Assembly: GCA_002299005.1 (NCBI GenBank)
Contig: DBMZ01000014.1
Coordinates: 1-10,276, forward strand
Length of the DNA stretch: 10,276 nucleotides
Origin: Alphaproteobacteria bacterium UBA685
Lineage (GTDB): Bacteria > Pseudomonadota > Alphaproteobacteria > Puniceispirillales > Puniceispirillaceae
Reading direction: 5' to 3'
The notes below the pieces were generated by a model. That model saw only the letters and a list, made by a program, of their open reading frames with translations. It did not search any database and was not told the DNA's origin. The position numbers and the translations under genes are program-made. Positions 1 through 6,453 of the stretch are shown one piece after another. Position 1 is the first letter of the stretch. The number at the start of each line of letters is the position of its first letter.

Positions 1-591
1 ACCTCTATCACAGCTGAGATTATGGAAATCGCTTTGGCACAAGCCAAAGATGGTCGTTTGCATATCCTAGATGAGATGAGCAAAGCCCTGACATCAGCCA
101 GAGATGCTTTGGCTGATTCAGCACCAAAGATCACAACGATTAATATCCCAGTGGATAAAATCCGCGATATTATCGGCCCGGGTGGTAAAATCATCCGTGA
201 AATCTGTGAAGAAACAGGCGCGAAGATTGATATTGAAGATGATGGCACCGTTAAAATCGCCGCTGTCTCAACCGAATCATCTGAAGCGGCTTATAACCGT
301 ATCCGTTCAATCGTAGCTGAGCCTGAATTGGGCGTCATCTATGATGGTAAGGTTGTGAAGACCGTTGATTTCGGTGCGTTTGTGAACTTCCTAGGCCCGA
401 AAGATGGTCTGGTGCATATCTCTGAAATGCAAGAAGGTCGTGTCGAGAAGACAACAGATGTCTGTAATGAAGGCGATATCGTGAAAGTCAAAGTCATCGG
501 CTTTGATGATAGAGGCAAAGTAAAGCTATCTATGAAGCGTGTTAACCAAGAAACAGGCGCTGATCTAGAGGCGGCCAAAGACGCTGAATAA
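1..591 (+). CDS. pnp: Polyribonucleotide nucleotidyltransferase (PNPase), C-terminal part
   Basis: This is the 3' end of a gene that begins before the window; the frame is open from base 1 and ends at TAA 589-591, leaving 196 residues. PNPase degrades RNA 3' to 5' by phosphorolysis and is a degradosome partner in many bacteria. The fragment starts in the end of the second RNase PH-like core ([18 protein letters not shown]). It continues with a KH RNA-binding domain at about fragment residues 45-95, with the GPGG loop at 59-62. An S1 domain follows at about 110-182 ([33 protein letters not shown]). The tail after S1 is short and acidic. An internal ATG at 22 lies inside the conserved core, so it is not a start. 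Codon use resembles the neighbours. The gene faces fabI, and both appear to share one terminator. Family identity is very secure; catalytic residues are outside the window. Confidence 0.97.
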   Translation, partial: TSITAEIMEIALAQAKDGRLHILDEMSKALTSARDALADSAPKITTINIPVDKIRDIIGPGGKIIREICEETGAKIDIEDDGTVKIAAVSTESSEAAYNRIRSIVAEPELGVIYDGKVVKTVDFGAFVNFLGPKDGLVHISEMQEGRVEKTTDVCNEGDIVKVKVIGFDDRGKVKLSMKRVNQETGADLEAAKDAE

Positions 592-616
592 GCGGCTAGC
601 TTAAAACACTATCGAT

Positions 617-662
617 AAAAAACCCCCTGCCGGAGTTATCTGGCAGGGGGTTTTGTTTTTTT
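617..662. terminator. Bidirectional Rho-independent terminator between pnp and fabI
   Basis: A 13-bp perfect stem (619-631 with 642-654, core CCCCCTGCC/GGCAGGGGG) encloses a 10-nt loop. On the plus strand it is followed by TTTTGTTTTTTT. On the minus strand the A-run at 617-622 gives a six-T tract. It lies 25 bp after the pnp stop and about 45 bp after the fabI stop, so it can end both convergent transcripts. Confidence 0.93.
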
Positions 663-705
663 AACTATGAAAACCACCGCTTCATTCGGCGCGTTAGCCA
701 GCAGG

Positions 706-1494
706 TTAGTCTGACGGCTCTTTGGCCACACCAATATGGTGAAAGCCGCCATCGCAATAATGAATCTCGCCTGTGACGCCCGATGATAGGTCTGATAGCA
801 AATACAACGCTGAGCGCCCAACCTCATCAATATCAGGGTTGCGGCCAAGCGGGGCGTTTTCCTCTGAATGACGGAAGATATGACGCGCGCCTGTGATGGC
901 CGCCCCTGAGAGGGTGCGCATTGGGCCGGCTGACAGGCCGTTGACGCGGATATTCTGGCCGCCTAGATCAACCGCCAAATAACGCACAGATGATTCAAGG
1001 CCTGCCTTGGCCACACCCATCACATTATAATTTGGCGTAATACGCACACCGCCCAAATAAGACAGCGTCAATAGCGCGCCGCCATTTGGCATCATCGTTT
1101 GCGCCTCGCGTGCGACATCCGTGAAGGAATAGCAAGAGATGCGCATGGTCTGGGCAAAATTATCACGGCTTGTGTTCAGATATTGGCCTTTCAGCTCTGA
1201 TTTATCTGAAAAGGCAATGCCATGAACGACGAAATCAACGCTGTCCCATGTCTCGCGCAATTGGGCAAAACAATCAGAGACACCTGTGTCGGTTGAGGCA
1301 TCACATTCAAACAGCCTTGAAGAGCCTGTTTGTTCAGCCAAGGCCGCAACACGGCTTTTTAGCCCCTCACCTTGATAGCTATAGGCAATCTCTGCCCCTG
1401 CTTCGGCGGCGGCTTTGGCGATACCCCATGCGGCGGAACGTTCATTCGCCACACCCATGATAAGGCCTCTTTTACCTGATAATAATCCCATCAT
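706..1494 (-). CDS. fabI: Enoyl-[acyl-carrier-protein] reductase (NADH), FabI
   Basis: FabI reduces trans-2-enoyl-ACP to acyl-ACP, the last step of each fatty acid elongation cycle in the cytoplasm. The 262-residue length matches the family. The divergent short-chain dehydrogenase nucleotide motif is at 11-20 (LIMGVANERS). The catalytic triad is Y146, Y156 and K163, in LSYLGG and NYNVMGVAK. The segments VNGLSAGPMRTL (184-195) and CDGGF (247-251) are also typical. Two ATGs are adjacent; an AGGGG lies 3 nt from the first and 6 nt from the second, so the second (first base 1491, 261 residues) may be the true start. The position equivalent to E. coli Gly93 is Ala94, a site where substitutions in E. 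coli reduce triclosan or diazaborine binding. It is the last gene of the fabA-fabB-fabI run, 37 bp after fabB, and ends towards the shared terminator. Confidence 0.96.
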   Translation of the reverse strand: MMGLLSGKRGLIMGVANERSAAWGIAKAAAEAGAEIAYSYQGEGLKSRVAALAEQTGSSRLFECDASTDTGVSDCFAQLRETWDSVDFVVHGIAFSDKSELKGQYLNTSRDNFAQTMRISCYSFTDVAREAQTMMPNGGALLTLSYLGGVRITPNYNVMGVAKAGLESSVRYLAVDLGGQNIRVNGLSAGPMRTLSGAAITGARHIFRHSEENAPLGRNPDIDEVGRSALYLLSDLSSGVTGEIHYCDGGFHHIGVAKEPSD

Positions 1495-1531
1495 TTGCCC
1501 CTATTTTTCGCCCTGATCATTCATCGTTCGG

Positions 1532-2770
1532 TTAACCATTATATTTGGCAAGGGCAAGACACGCATTTGTGCCACCAAAGCCAAAGCTGTTTGAAAGTGC
1601 CAGCTGGATATCTTGGTTATCAAGACGGCTTGTTGGGATATGAATATTCCCAATCGCTTCATCAGGTGTCTCGATATTGGCAGAGCCTGCGATGAAATTA
1701 TCCTTCATCATAAGCAAAGTATAAATCGCTTCTTGCACGCCTGTTGCGCCCAATGAATGGCCTGTTAGAGACTTGGTTGACGTGACGATTGGTAAATCTT
1801 GCTTGTCAGTAAAGACGGCGCGGACGGCCTCAAGCTCTTTCATATCGCCAACAGGTGTTGAGGTGCCATGCGCGTTGATATAATTGATAGGCCCGCCAAG
1901 GCCGTTGCCATCAAAGCCTGCCAATGCCAAATCCATACAACGCACCGCGCCTTCACCAGAAGGGGCGACCATGTCATGGCCGTCTGAGTTGGCGCCATAG
2001 CCGACGATTTCAGCATAGATCTTTGCGCCTCTGGCTTTGGCATGTTCATAATCTTCAAGCACCAGCATACCGCCGCCACCTGCGATAACAAAGCCATCAC
2101 GGTCTGCATCATAGGCGCGTGAGGCTTTGGTCGGGTCATCATTAAAGTTAGATGACATCGCGCCCATCGCATCAAACAGCACAGATAGCGTCCAATGTAA
2201 TTCTTCGCCGCCACCAGCAAAGACAATATCTTGCATGCCATAACGAATGGCATCAGCACCAGCTGAGATACAATGCGCTGAGGTTGAACAGGCAGATGAG
2301 ATTGAATAATTCACGCCTTTGATCTTAAAGAAAGTCGCAATACAGGCTGAGACGGTTGAAGACATACAGCGTGGCACCATATAGGGGCCAACACGCTTTG
2401 GGCTCTTCTCGCGCGTGGTATCAAAGGCCTGCAACATATTGGCGGTTGATGGGCCGCCTGAACCGGCGATAAGGCCTGTGCGCGGGTTTGAGACATCTGA
2501 TTCCTCTAGGCCTGAATCAGCCACCGCTTGTTCCATCGCCAAGACTGCATAGGCAGCCCCCTCACCCATGAAGCGCAATTGCTTGCGATCGACATGGTCG
2601 GCGACATCCATCTTCACACTGCCTTTGACCTGAGAGCGGAAACCTAGCTCTGTATAATCAGGGGCGGCAACAATGCCTGAACGGCCTGTTTTGAGTGACT
2701 GCGTTACCTCTTCAGCGTTATTGCCGATTGAAGAGACAATCCCTAGGCCTGTAATTACAACACGTCTCAT
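1532..2770 (-). CDS. fabB: Beta-ketoacyl-ACP synthase I (FabB)
   Basis: This enzyme condenses malonyl-ACP with acyl-ACP and, working with FabA, extends the cis-3-decenoyl intermediate towards unsaturated fatty acids. The thiolase-fold protein has 412 residues, a usual length. The catalytic Cys is C161 in [10 protein letters not shown]. The two histidines are H301 ([11 protein letters not shown]) and H338 ([12 protein letters not shown]), with K333 before the latter. A glycine-rich C-terminal motif, NSFGFGGTN, is at 394-402. The CSTSAHC context and the position next to fabA favour FabB over FabF. It starts at ATG 2770, 6 bp after the fabA stop, so the two are almost certainly co-transcribed and may be translationally coupled. 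All expected catalytic residues are present. Confidence 0.95.
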   Translation of the reverse strand: MRRVVITGLGIVSSIGNNAEEVTQSLKTGRSGIVAAPDYTELGFRSQVKGSVKMDVADHVDRKQLRFMGEGAAYAVLAMEQAVADSGLEESDVSNPRTGLIAGSGGPSTANMLQAFDTTREKSPKRVGPYMVPRCMSSTVSACIATFFKIKGVNYSISSACSTSAHCISAGADAIRYGMQDIVFAGGGEELHWTLSVLFDAMGAMSSNFNDDPTKASRAYDADRDGFVIAGGGGMLVLEDYEHAKARGAKIYAEIVGYGANSDGHDMVAPSGEGAVRCMDLALAGFDGNGLGGPINYINAHGTSTPVGDMKELEAVRAVFTDKQDLPIVTSTKSLTGHSLGATGVQEAIYTLLMMKDNFIAGSANIETPDEAIGNIHIPTSRLDNQDIQLALSNSFGFGGTNACLALAKYNG

Positions 2771-2776
2771 AATGGA

Positions 2777-3295
2777 TTAAGCTCCTTCTGCGCCAAATAG
2801 GCCAACGCGAATATCATTCGCTTCAAATACAACTTCGCCATCACATAAAACACGGCCATCTGCGATACCCATAACAAGGCGGCGCATGATAACACGCTTC
2901 ATATCAAGCTCGAACGTCACGGTCTTAGCGGTCGGCAAAATCTGGCCAGTGAATTTCACTTCACCAACAGATAGCGCGCGCCCACGGCCCTTGCCGCCAG
3001 CCCAGCCAAGATAAAAACCAACCAGCTGCCAAAGCGCATCCATGCCAAGACAGCCAGGCATCACAGGATCGCCTTCGAAATGGCAAGGGAAAAACCATAA
3101 ATCTGGATGAATATCAAATTCAGCGCGAATATGGCCCTTATCACTTGCCCCGCCTGTATCGGCGATAGAGGTGATACGATCACACATCAGCATCGGCGGC
3201 AGTGGCAATTGCGGGTTGCCCTTGCCAAACATCTCTCCTTTGGCACAGGAAATCAGATCATCATAGCTGTAAGAAGATTGTGGAGTATGTGACAT
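2777..3295 (-). CDS. fabA: 3-hydroxydecanoyl-ACP dehydratase/isomerase (FabA)
   Basis: FabA dehydrates 3-hydroxydecanoyl-ACP and isomerises trans-2- to cis-3-decenoyl-ACP, the branch point of anaerobic unsaturated fatty acid synthesis. The 172-residue protein has the single hot-dog fold of the family. The catalytic His is H72 in [15 protein letters not shown] and the Asp is D86 in [11 protein letters not shown]. The segment [13 protein letters not shown] (109-121) is characteristic of FabA rather than FabZ. A likely Shine-Dalgarno (AAAAGG) is about 10 nt before the ATG. It is the first of the three fab genes and lies 46 bp after the SH3-protein gene. I see no clear promoter in that gap, so transcription may come from the upstream gene or from inside it. 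In many Alphaproteobacteria irr lies directly upstream of fabA; it is absent here. Confidence 0.96.
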   Translation of the reverse strand: MSHTPQSSYSYDDLISCAKGEMFGKGNPQLPLPPMLMCDRITSIADTGGASDKGHIRAEFDIHPDLWFFPCHFEGDPVMPGCLGMDALWQLVGFYLGWAGGKGRGRALSVGEVKFTGQILPTAKTVTFELDMKRVIMRRLVMGIADGRVLCDGEVVFEANDIRVGLFGAEGA

Positions 3296-3341
3296 AATAA
3301 ACAGACCTTTTCGATTTTATGCAGGTAGTGGTTATTCGGTG

Positions 3342-3965
3342 TTAATTTAAGGTTTCAGTATCAAGCACGCCCCAAATATCATCGCGGCGCACAAAGGCGC
3401 GCAAATCATCAGATGCCACACGGCACCAGAGCGGCTCACAAATTTGTAATTCTAGTAATACGCCCTTATCAGCGACGGCTAGGACGGGGCTTGTCTCGTC
3501 TGGCTTGCGGTGCAATTTGGTCAGGCGCGATTGTATCAACGCATAACGCTTTAATGTGACAAGCTGTGAATGGACCCAGCCTGTGGTGCCTTCATGGTCA
3601 ATGACCTTGCGCCACACATCAAATTCCGCGATCACCTTCATAGGCAGGTTTTTTTGCTTATAGACCCATGAGAGCGCATATTCGCGCCCCGGCCCCACGC
3701 GCATATTCACCGTATCAGATTTGAGCGTCACAAAACGCGGCACTGGCAGGCCTGAGCCTTGGACAACGAGTTTGGCTTCTTGGGCTTGTGCGGGATGAAG
3801 AGGTGCCATCATCATGAACGCACCAATGCTAAGGGCGATGATAAGGCCCATATGATAAAGGCCCAAATGATAAAGGCCCAGGTGATAAAAACCGGAACGC
3901 ATAGAGCCTTTGAGCCTATTACATGTCCGTGAAGCATTTATTTTCATAGAATACTTAATCTTCAT
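3342..3965 (-). CDS. Exported bacterial SH3-domain protein (SH3_4-like)
   Basis: The function is unknown; proteins with such domains are often periplasmic and linked to the envelope. The longest reading is 207 residues. A hydrophobic segment at about 39-54 (GLIIALSIGAFMMMAP) followed by HPAQA|QEA looks like a type I signal peptide, cleaved after about residue 61. One SH3-like repeat spans about 82-138 (NMRVGPG, then WRKVIDHEGTTGWVHSQLV). A second, weaker one spans 150-200 (PLWCRVASDDLRAFVRRDDIWGV). The start is uncertain: ATGs at residues 1, 7, 22 and 39 are in frame. M22 (first base 3902) has AAAGG 4 nt upstream and gives an Arg-containing N-region, while M39 would lack a positive charge. 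Three 15-bp tandem units encode an YHLGL-type repeat before the hydrophobic core. Pairing of this family with a D-2-hydroxyacid dehydrogenase gene is common in Alphaproteobacteria (from memory). Confidence 0.8.
   Translation of the reverse strand: MKIKYSMKINASRTCNRLKGSMRSGFYHLGLYHLGLYHMGLIIALSIGAFMMMAPLHPAQAQEAKLVVQGSGLPVPRFVTLKSDTVNMRVGPGREYALSWVYKQKNLPMKVIAEFDVWRKVIDHEGTTGWVHSQLVTLKRYALIQSRLTKLHRKPDETSPVLAVADKGVLLELQICEPLWCRVASDDLRAFVRRDDIWGVLDTETLN
3843..3896 (-). repeat. 15-bp in-frame tandem repeat in the SH3-protein leader
   Basis: Three tandem 15-bp units (minus strand consensus YTTTATCAYNTGGGC) plus a shortened fourth (CTTATCAT, one T lost) encode FYHLG-LYHLG-LYHMG-LII. Because 15 is a multiple of three, gain or loss of units keeps the frame and changes only leader length. 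Confidence 0.85.
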
Positions 3966-3978
3966 AGCGTTAAAATAA

Positions 3979-4007
3979 TCTCATCCGCACAAAGCCAGAG
4001 CTGTCAA
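3979..4007 (-). promoter_or_regulatory. Possible promoter for the SH3-protein gene
   Basis: On the minus strand a perfect TTGACA (4007-4002) lies 37 bp upstream of the longest reading's ATG. No good -10 follows at the usual spacing: 17 bp gives ATGAGA, and GATTAT comes after 21 bp. The call rests on the -35 alone and on the need for a promoter in this divergent gap. Confidence 0.35.
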
Positions 4008-4052
4008 ATCATACACATGTTTCTAGCACAAAGAATAGCATTTCGTCTCGGT

Positions 4053-4081
4053 TTGACGCTAGGCAAATCACAAAATAATGA
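4053..4081 (+). promoter_or_regulatory. Possible distal promoter for the hydroxyacid dehydrogenase gene
   Basis: TTGACG (4053-4058), 17 bp, then TAATGA (4076-4081). The -35 matches five of six consensus bases but the -10 is weak. It would give a leader of about 70 nt. The -10 overlaps the Fur-box-like sequence at 4074-4092. Confidence 0.3.
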
Positions 4082-4092
4082 TAATATTATTC
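4074..4092. promoter_or_regulatory. Fur-box-like AT-rich operator candidate
   Basis: AATAATGATAATATTATTC matches the E. coli Fur box (GATAATGATAATCATTATC) at 14 of 19 positions and contains three NAT(A/T)AT-type hexamers, the last inverted (AATAAT, GATAAT, ATTATT). It abuts the -35 of the proximal promoter and overlaps the -10 of the distal one, which would suit repression. Chance similarity in AT-rich DNA is possible, and alphaproteobacterial Fur-family regulators often use other motifs. Confidence 0.35.
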
Positions 4093-4118
4093 ACGTGCTT
4101 TTGTTTTTTTCGTATAAG
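4090..4118 (+). promoter_or_regulatory. Proximal promoter for the hydroxyacid dehydrogenase gene
   Basis: TTCACG (4090-4095), exactly 17 bp, then TATAAG (4113-4118), four and five matches of six to the sigma-70 consensus. Predicted initiation near 4125 gives a leader of about 32 nt containing AGGTGAT (4141-4147), a strong Shine-Dalgarno 9 nt before the ATG at 4157. Confidence 0.6.
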
Positions 4119-4156
4119 TTATCATAGCGTGCATTCATAAAGGTGATGTAACACAC

Positions 4157-5134
4157 ATGAAACCAACGATTATTCTTACCCGTCAATTGCCTGACTCTGT
4201 TGAAACCAGAATGCGTGAATTATTCAATGCGCGGTTAAATGAAACAGATGAAGCGATGAGCCGTGAGGCTTTGATGGAAGCGGTAAAAATGGCTGATGTG
4301 CTTGTGCCGACTGTCACAGATGCGATTGATGCTGAGATTATCGCGGCCGCTGGCCCGAACCTTAAGCTGATTGCCTCTTTTGGTGTCGGGGTCGATCATA
4401 TTGATTTGCAAGCCGCCCATGCCAAGGGGATTACGGTCACAAACACACCGGGCGTTTTGACAGAAGATACAGCCGATGTGGTGATGAGCCTGATTTTGGC
4501 CGTGCCGCGCCGTATTGCCGAAGGTGATGTCAGGGCGCGTTCTGGTCAATGGAAAGGCTGGTCTCCGACAGGGATGCTTGGCCGGCGCATTAATGGCAAG
4601 CGTCTTGGTATTGTCGGTATGGGCAATATTGGTGAGGCGGTCGCTCGTCGTGCGCGCGGTTTTGGGATGTCTATCCATTATCACAACCGCAAGCCTGTTC
4701 ATCCCCAGCTTGAAGAAGAGCTAGAGGCGACTTATTGGGATTCGCTTGATCAGATGCTTGGGCGTATGGATATTGTCTCGGTGAATTGTCCTTCGACACC
4801 AGCGACGCATAATTTACTCTCGCGTGAGCGGCTATCTTTGATGCAACCGCATGCCTATTTGGTCAATTGCTCGCGCGGTGATGTGGTGGACGAAGAGGCG
4901 CTGATTGATATGCTTGCGAATAATGGGATCGCAGGTGCAGGCCTTGATGTCTATCGTGATGAGCCTGAAATCCCTGCCAAATTACGCGCCTTAAAGAACA
5001 CGGTTTTATTGCCGCATATTGGCTCTGCGACCATGGAAGGGCGCCAAGATATGGGCCAGAAGGTCATCATCAATATTCAAACATTTATCGATGGTCATAC
5101 ACCGCCTGACCGTGTTGTTCAGGCCATGTTATAA
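4157..5134 (+). CDS. D-2-hydroxyacid dehydrogenase (glyoxylate reductase / D-glycerate dehydrogenase type)
   Basis: This is an NAD(P)H-dependent cytoplasmic oxidoreductase that interconverts a 2-oxoacid and a D-2-hydroxyacid; the exact substrate cannot be read from sequence. The 325-residue length is normal. The N-terminal substrate domain includes ASFGVGVDHIDL (73-84) and the NTPGVLTEDTAD segment (96-107). The Rossmann motif is GIVGMGNIG (151-159). The catalytic trio is R240 (NCSRGDVVDE), E269 (DEPEIP) and H287 (LLPHIGSAT). The stretch HYHNRKP (174-180), with Arg after the second strand of the nucleotide fold, hints at NADP(H) preference. A close AGGTGAT ribosome site and a good promoter precede the gene. 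It is divergent from the SH3-protein gene and convergent with the ThiF/MoeB-like gene, 27 bp from its stop. Confidence 0.88.
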   Translation: MKPTIILTRQLPDSVETRMRELFNARLNETDEAMSREALMEAVKMADVLVPTVTDAIDAEIIAAAGPNLKLIASFGVGVDHIDLQAAHAKGITVTNTPGVLTEDTADVVMSLILAVPRRIAEGDVRARSGQWKGWSPTGMLGRRINGKRLGIVGMGNIGEAVARRARGFGMSIHYHNRKPVHPQLEEELEATYWDSLDQMLGRMDIVSVNCPSTPATHNLLSRERLSLMQPHAYLVNCSRGDVVDEEALIDMLANNGIAGAGLDVYRDEPEIPAKLRALKNTVLLPHIGSATMEGRQDMGQKVIINIQTFIDGHTPPDRVVQAML

Positions 5135-5161
5135 GATGATGTTATAGCGCGATAATGTGAT

Positions 5162-5962
5162 TTATAAATCAGCACAAGCGGGGCAATTTTTGTCCCGCTT
5201 TGTTTTGATGATATCACTATGCGCCCCCAGCCCATCAAACAGCATCAGCCGCCCTGCAAGCGAGGTGCCAATACTGCCAGCTTTGGTGACAAGCTTTATC
5301 GCTTCAAGCACAGCAAGCGATCCCATTACCATCGTCACAGGCCCCGCAATACCAACGGTGGCACAATTTGCCACAGGCGCGATAGACGAGGTTTGCGGGA
5401 AAAGACATTCATAACAGCCGGCGCGCTCATCGCCGTCTAGGGGTGCGGAGAAGACCGCTAGCTGGCCTTCAAAGCGGATGGCTGAGACAAAAATCAGCGG
5501 CTTATCATGGGCAAGCGCCGTGCGGTTCGCAAGATAGCGTGTCGGCGCATTATCGCTGGCATCAATGATGATATCATGGCCTGCCATCACCTCATCTGCG
5601 ATGGTCTCATCAAAATAGCTGGTGCGTGCCTTAACCGAAATAAGGGGGTTTTGCGCGGCCGCATGCCGGGCGGCAATCTCGGCCTTTGGCTGGGCGATAT
5701 CATCGGGGGTGAAGAGGAATTGACGGTTCAGATTCGTGCCTTCAATCACATCATCATCTATCAGCGTGATATGGCCAAAGCCGGCATTTGTTGCCGCCAT
5801 CAGCGCAGGGTTGCCAAGACCGCCCGCACCAATGATAGCAAGGCGCGTGGCCTTTAGCGCATCTTGGCCCTCATCACTAATTTCTGGCAAGATAAGCTGG
5901 CGCGCATAGCGGGTGATTTCCGCATCATTAAGCGTGCCTGTCTTATCTGTTTTATCTGTCAT
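5162..5962 (-). CDS. HesA/MoeB/ThiF-family adenylyltransferase (E1-like)
   Basis: Such enzymes adenylate the C-terminal glycine of a small ubiquitin-like sulfur carrier (MoaD or ThiS) for molybdopterin or thiamine synthesis. The 266-residue protein has [10 protein letters not shown] (18-27), the nucleotide loop GAGGLG (45-50), DD at 69-70, NLNRQF (77-82), K93 and DASDN (134-138). It also has two Zn-binding pairs, C183/C186 (GCYEC) and C260/C263 (CPAC). The stretch around C200 ([11 protein letters not shown]) resembles ThiF, whose Cys at this place takes part in sulfur transfer, more than MoeB. No carrier or thiamine gene is nearby, so the pathway is open. Its ATG overlaps the dut stop by 4 bp (ATGA), pointing to translational coupling. 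The first residues, TDKTDKT, come from a 9-bp tandem repeat. It is the last gene of the cluster; I see no terminator of its own. Confidence 0.88.
   Translation of the reverse strand: MTDKTDKTGTLNDAEITRYARQLILPEISDEGQDALKATRLAIIGAGGLGNPALMAATNAGFGHITLIDDDVIEGTNLNRQFLFTPDDIAQPKAEIAARHAAAQNPLISVKARTSYFDETIADEVMAGHDIIIDASDNAPTRYLANRTALAHDKPLIFVSAIRFEGQLAVFSAPLDGDERAGCYECLFPQTSSIAPVANCATVGIAGPVTMVMGSLAVLEAIKLVTKAGSIGTSLAGRLMLFDGLGAHSDIIKTKRDKNCPACADL
5176..5206 (+). terminator. Terminator for the hydroxyacid dehydrogenase gene, inside the convergent gene
   Basis: A 10-bp stem with one G-U pair (5176-5185 with 5191-5200, AAGCGGGGCA/TGTCCCGCTT) closes a 5-nt loop and is followed by TGTTTT. It lies 42 bp after the dehydrogenase stop. 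The same bases encode the last Zn-binding CPAC motif of the minus-strand ThiF/MoeB-like protein. The T-tract is only moderate. Confidence 0.65.
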
Positions 5963-6438
5963 GTGCTTGTGCCTGTTGAGCCAAAGCCGCCACTACCTCT
6001 AGCGGTCTCATCAAGCGCTTGTGTTTTCACAAAAACGGCCGTTGTCAGCGTTGCGATCACCATCTGGGCAATGCGCATGCCATGGGTGATCTCAATCGCC
6101 TCTTTGCCATGATTTATCAGCGCGACTTTGATCTCGCCGCGATAGTCGCTATCAATGGTGCCGGGGCTGTTGAGGATGGTGACGCCATGTTTAAAGGCAA
6201 GGCCTGAGCGTGGTCTAATCTGTGCTTCAAAACCTTTTGGTAGCGCGATGCAAAGGCCGGTTGGGATGGCGGCAAAATCGCCTGCTTCGATAATTATGGG
6301 GGCGCTTGTGGCCGCGCTGATATCCATGCCTGCCGCGCCGTCTGATTGGAGGGCTGGCAGAGGCAAATCCTTGGCATGGGGCATTTGTATCACAGGGATA
6401 TTTATGACAGGGATTTCTATCGCGCTTGGTTGGCTCAT
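5959..6438 (-). CDS. dut: Deoxyuridine 5'-triphosphate nucleotidohydrolase (dUTPase)
   Basis: Dut hydrolyses dUTP to dUMP and pyrophosphate, keeping uracil out of DNA and supplying dUMP for thymidylate. All five trimeric-dUTPase motifs are present in the 159 residues: motif I around DGAAGMDI (33-40), motif II PRSGLA, motif [14 protein letters not shown] with the catalytic Asp and the uracil-binding Tyr, motif IV RIAQMVI, and the C-terminal P-loop-like motif [12 protein letters not shown] strong Shine-Dalgarno, AGGGGTGA, lies 5 nt before the ATG and only a few bases after the coaBC stop (15-bp gap). It overlaps the next gene by 4 bp. The N-terminus is slightly long and carries a doubled IPVI(N/Q) segment from a 15-bp repeat. 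The coaBC-dut pairing is common in Alphaproteobacteria and other Proteobacteria. Confidence 0.96.
   Translation of the reverse strand: MSQPSAIEIPVINIPVIQMPHAKDLPLPALQSDGAAGMDISAATSAPIIIEAGDFAAIPTGLCIALPKGFEAQIRPRSGLAFKHGVTILNSPGTIDSDYRGEIKVALINHGKEAIEITHGMRIAQMVIATLTTAVFVKTQALDETARGSGGFGSTGTST
6386..6415 (-). repeat. 15-bp in-frame tandem repeat at the start of dut
   Basis: Two adjacent 15-bp units (TGTATCACAGGGATA and TTTATGACAGGGATT on the plus strand) agree at 12 of 15 positions and encode the doubled IPVI segment near the Dut N-terminus, outside the conserved enzyme motifs. Confidence 0.6.
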
Positions 6439-6453
6439 ATTCTCACCCCTTTT

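Noticed and set aside
22..591. A separate small KH-S1 protein starting at ATG 22
   Set aside because: The frame continues upstream with residues of the PNPase core (TSITAEI), so this Met is internal to pnp.
4235..4702. Minus-strand reading frame of 155 codons inside the hydroxyacid dehydrogenase gene
   Set aside because: It is antisense to a conserved enzyme, shows no recognisable motif, and is a by-product of codon bias.
5141..5154. Palindrome TTATAGCGCGATAA after the dehydrogenase stop as a terminator for the ThiF/MoeB-like gene
   Set aside because: Only a weak 4-bp AT stem around GCGC and no T-tract on the minus strand.
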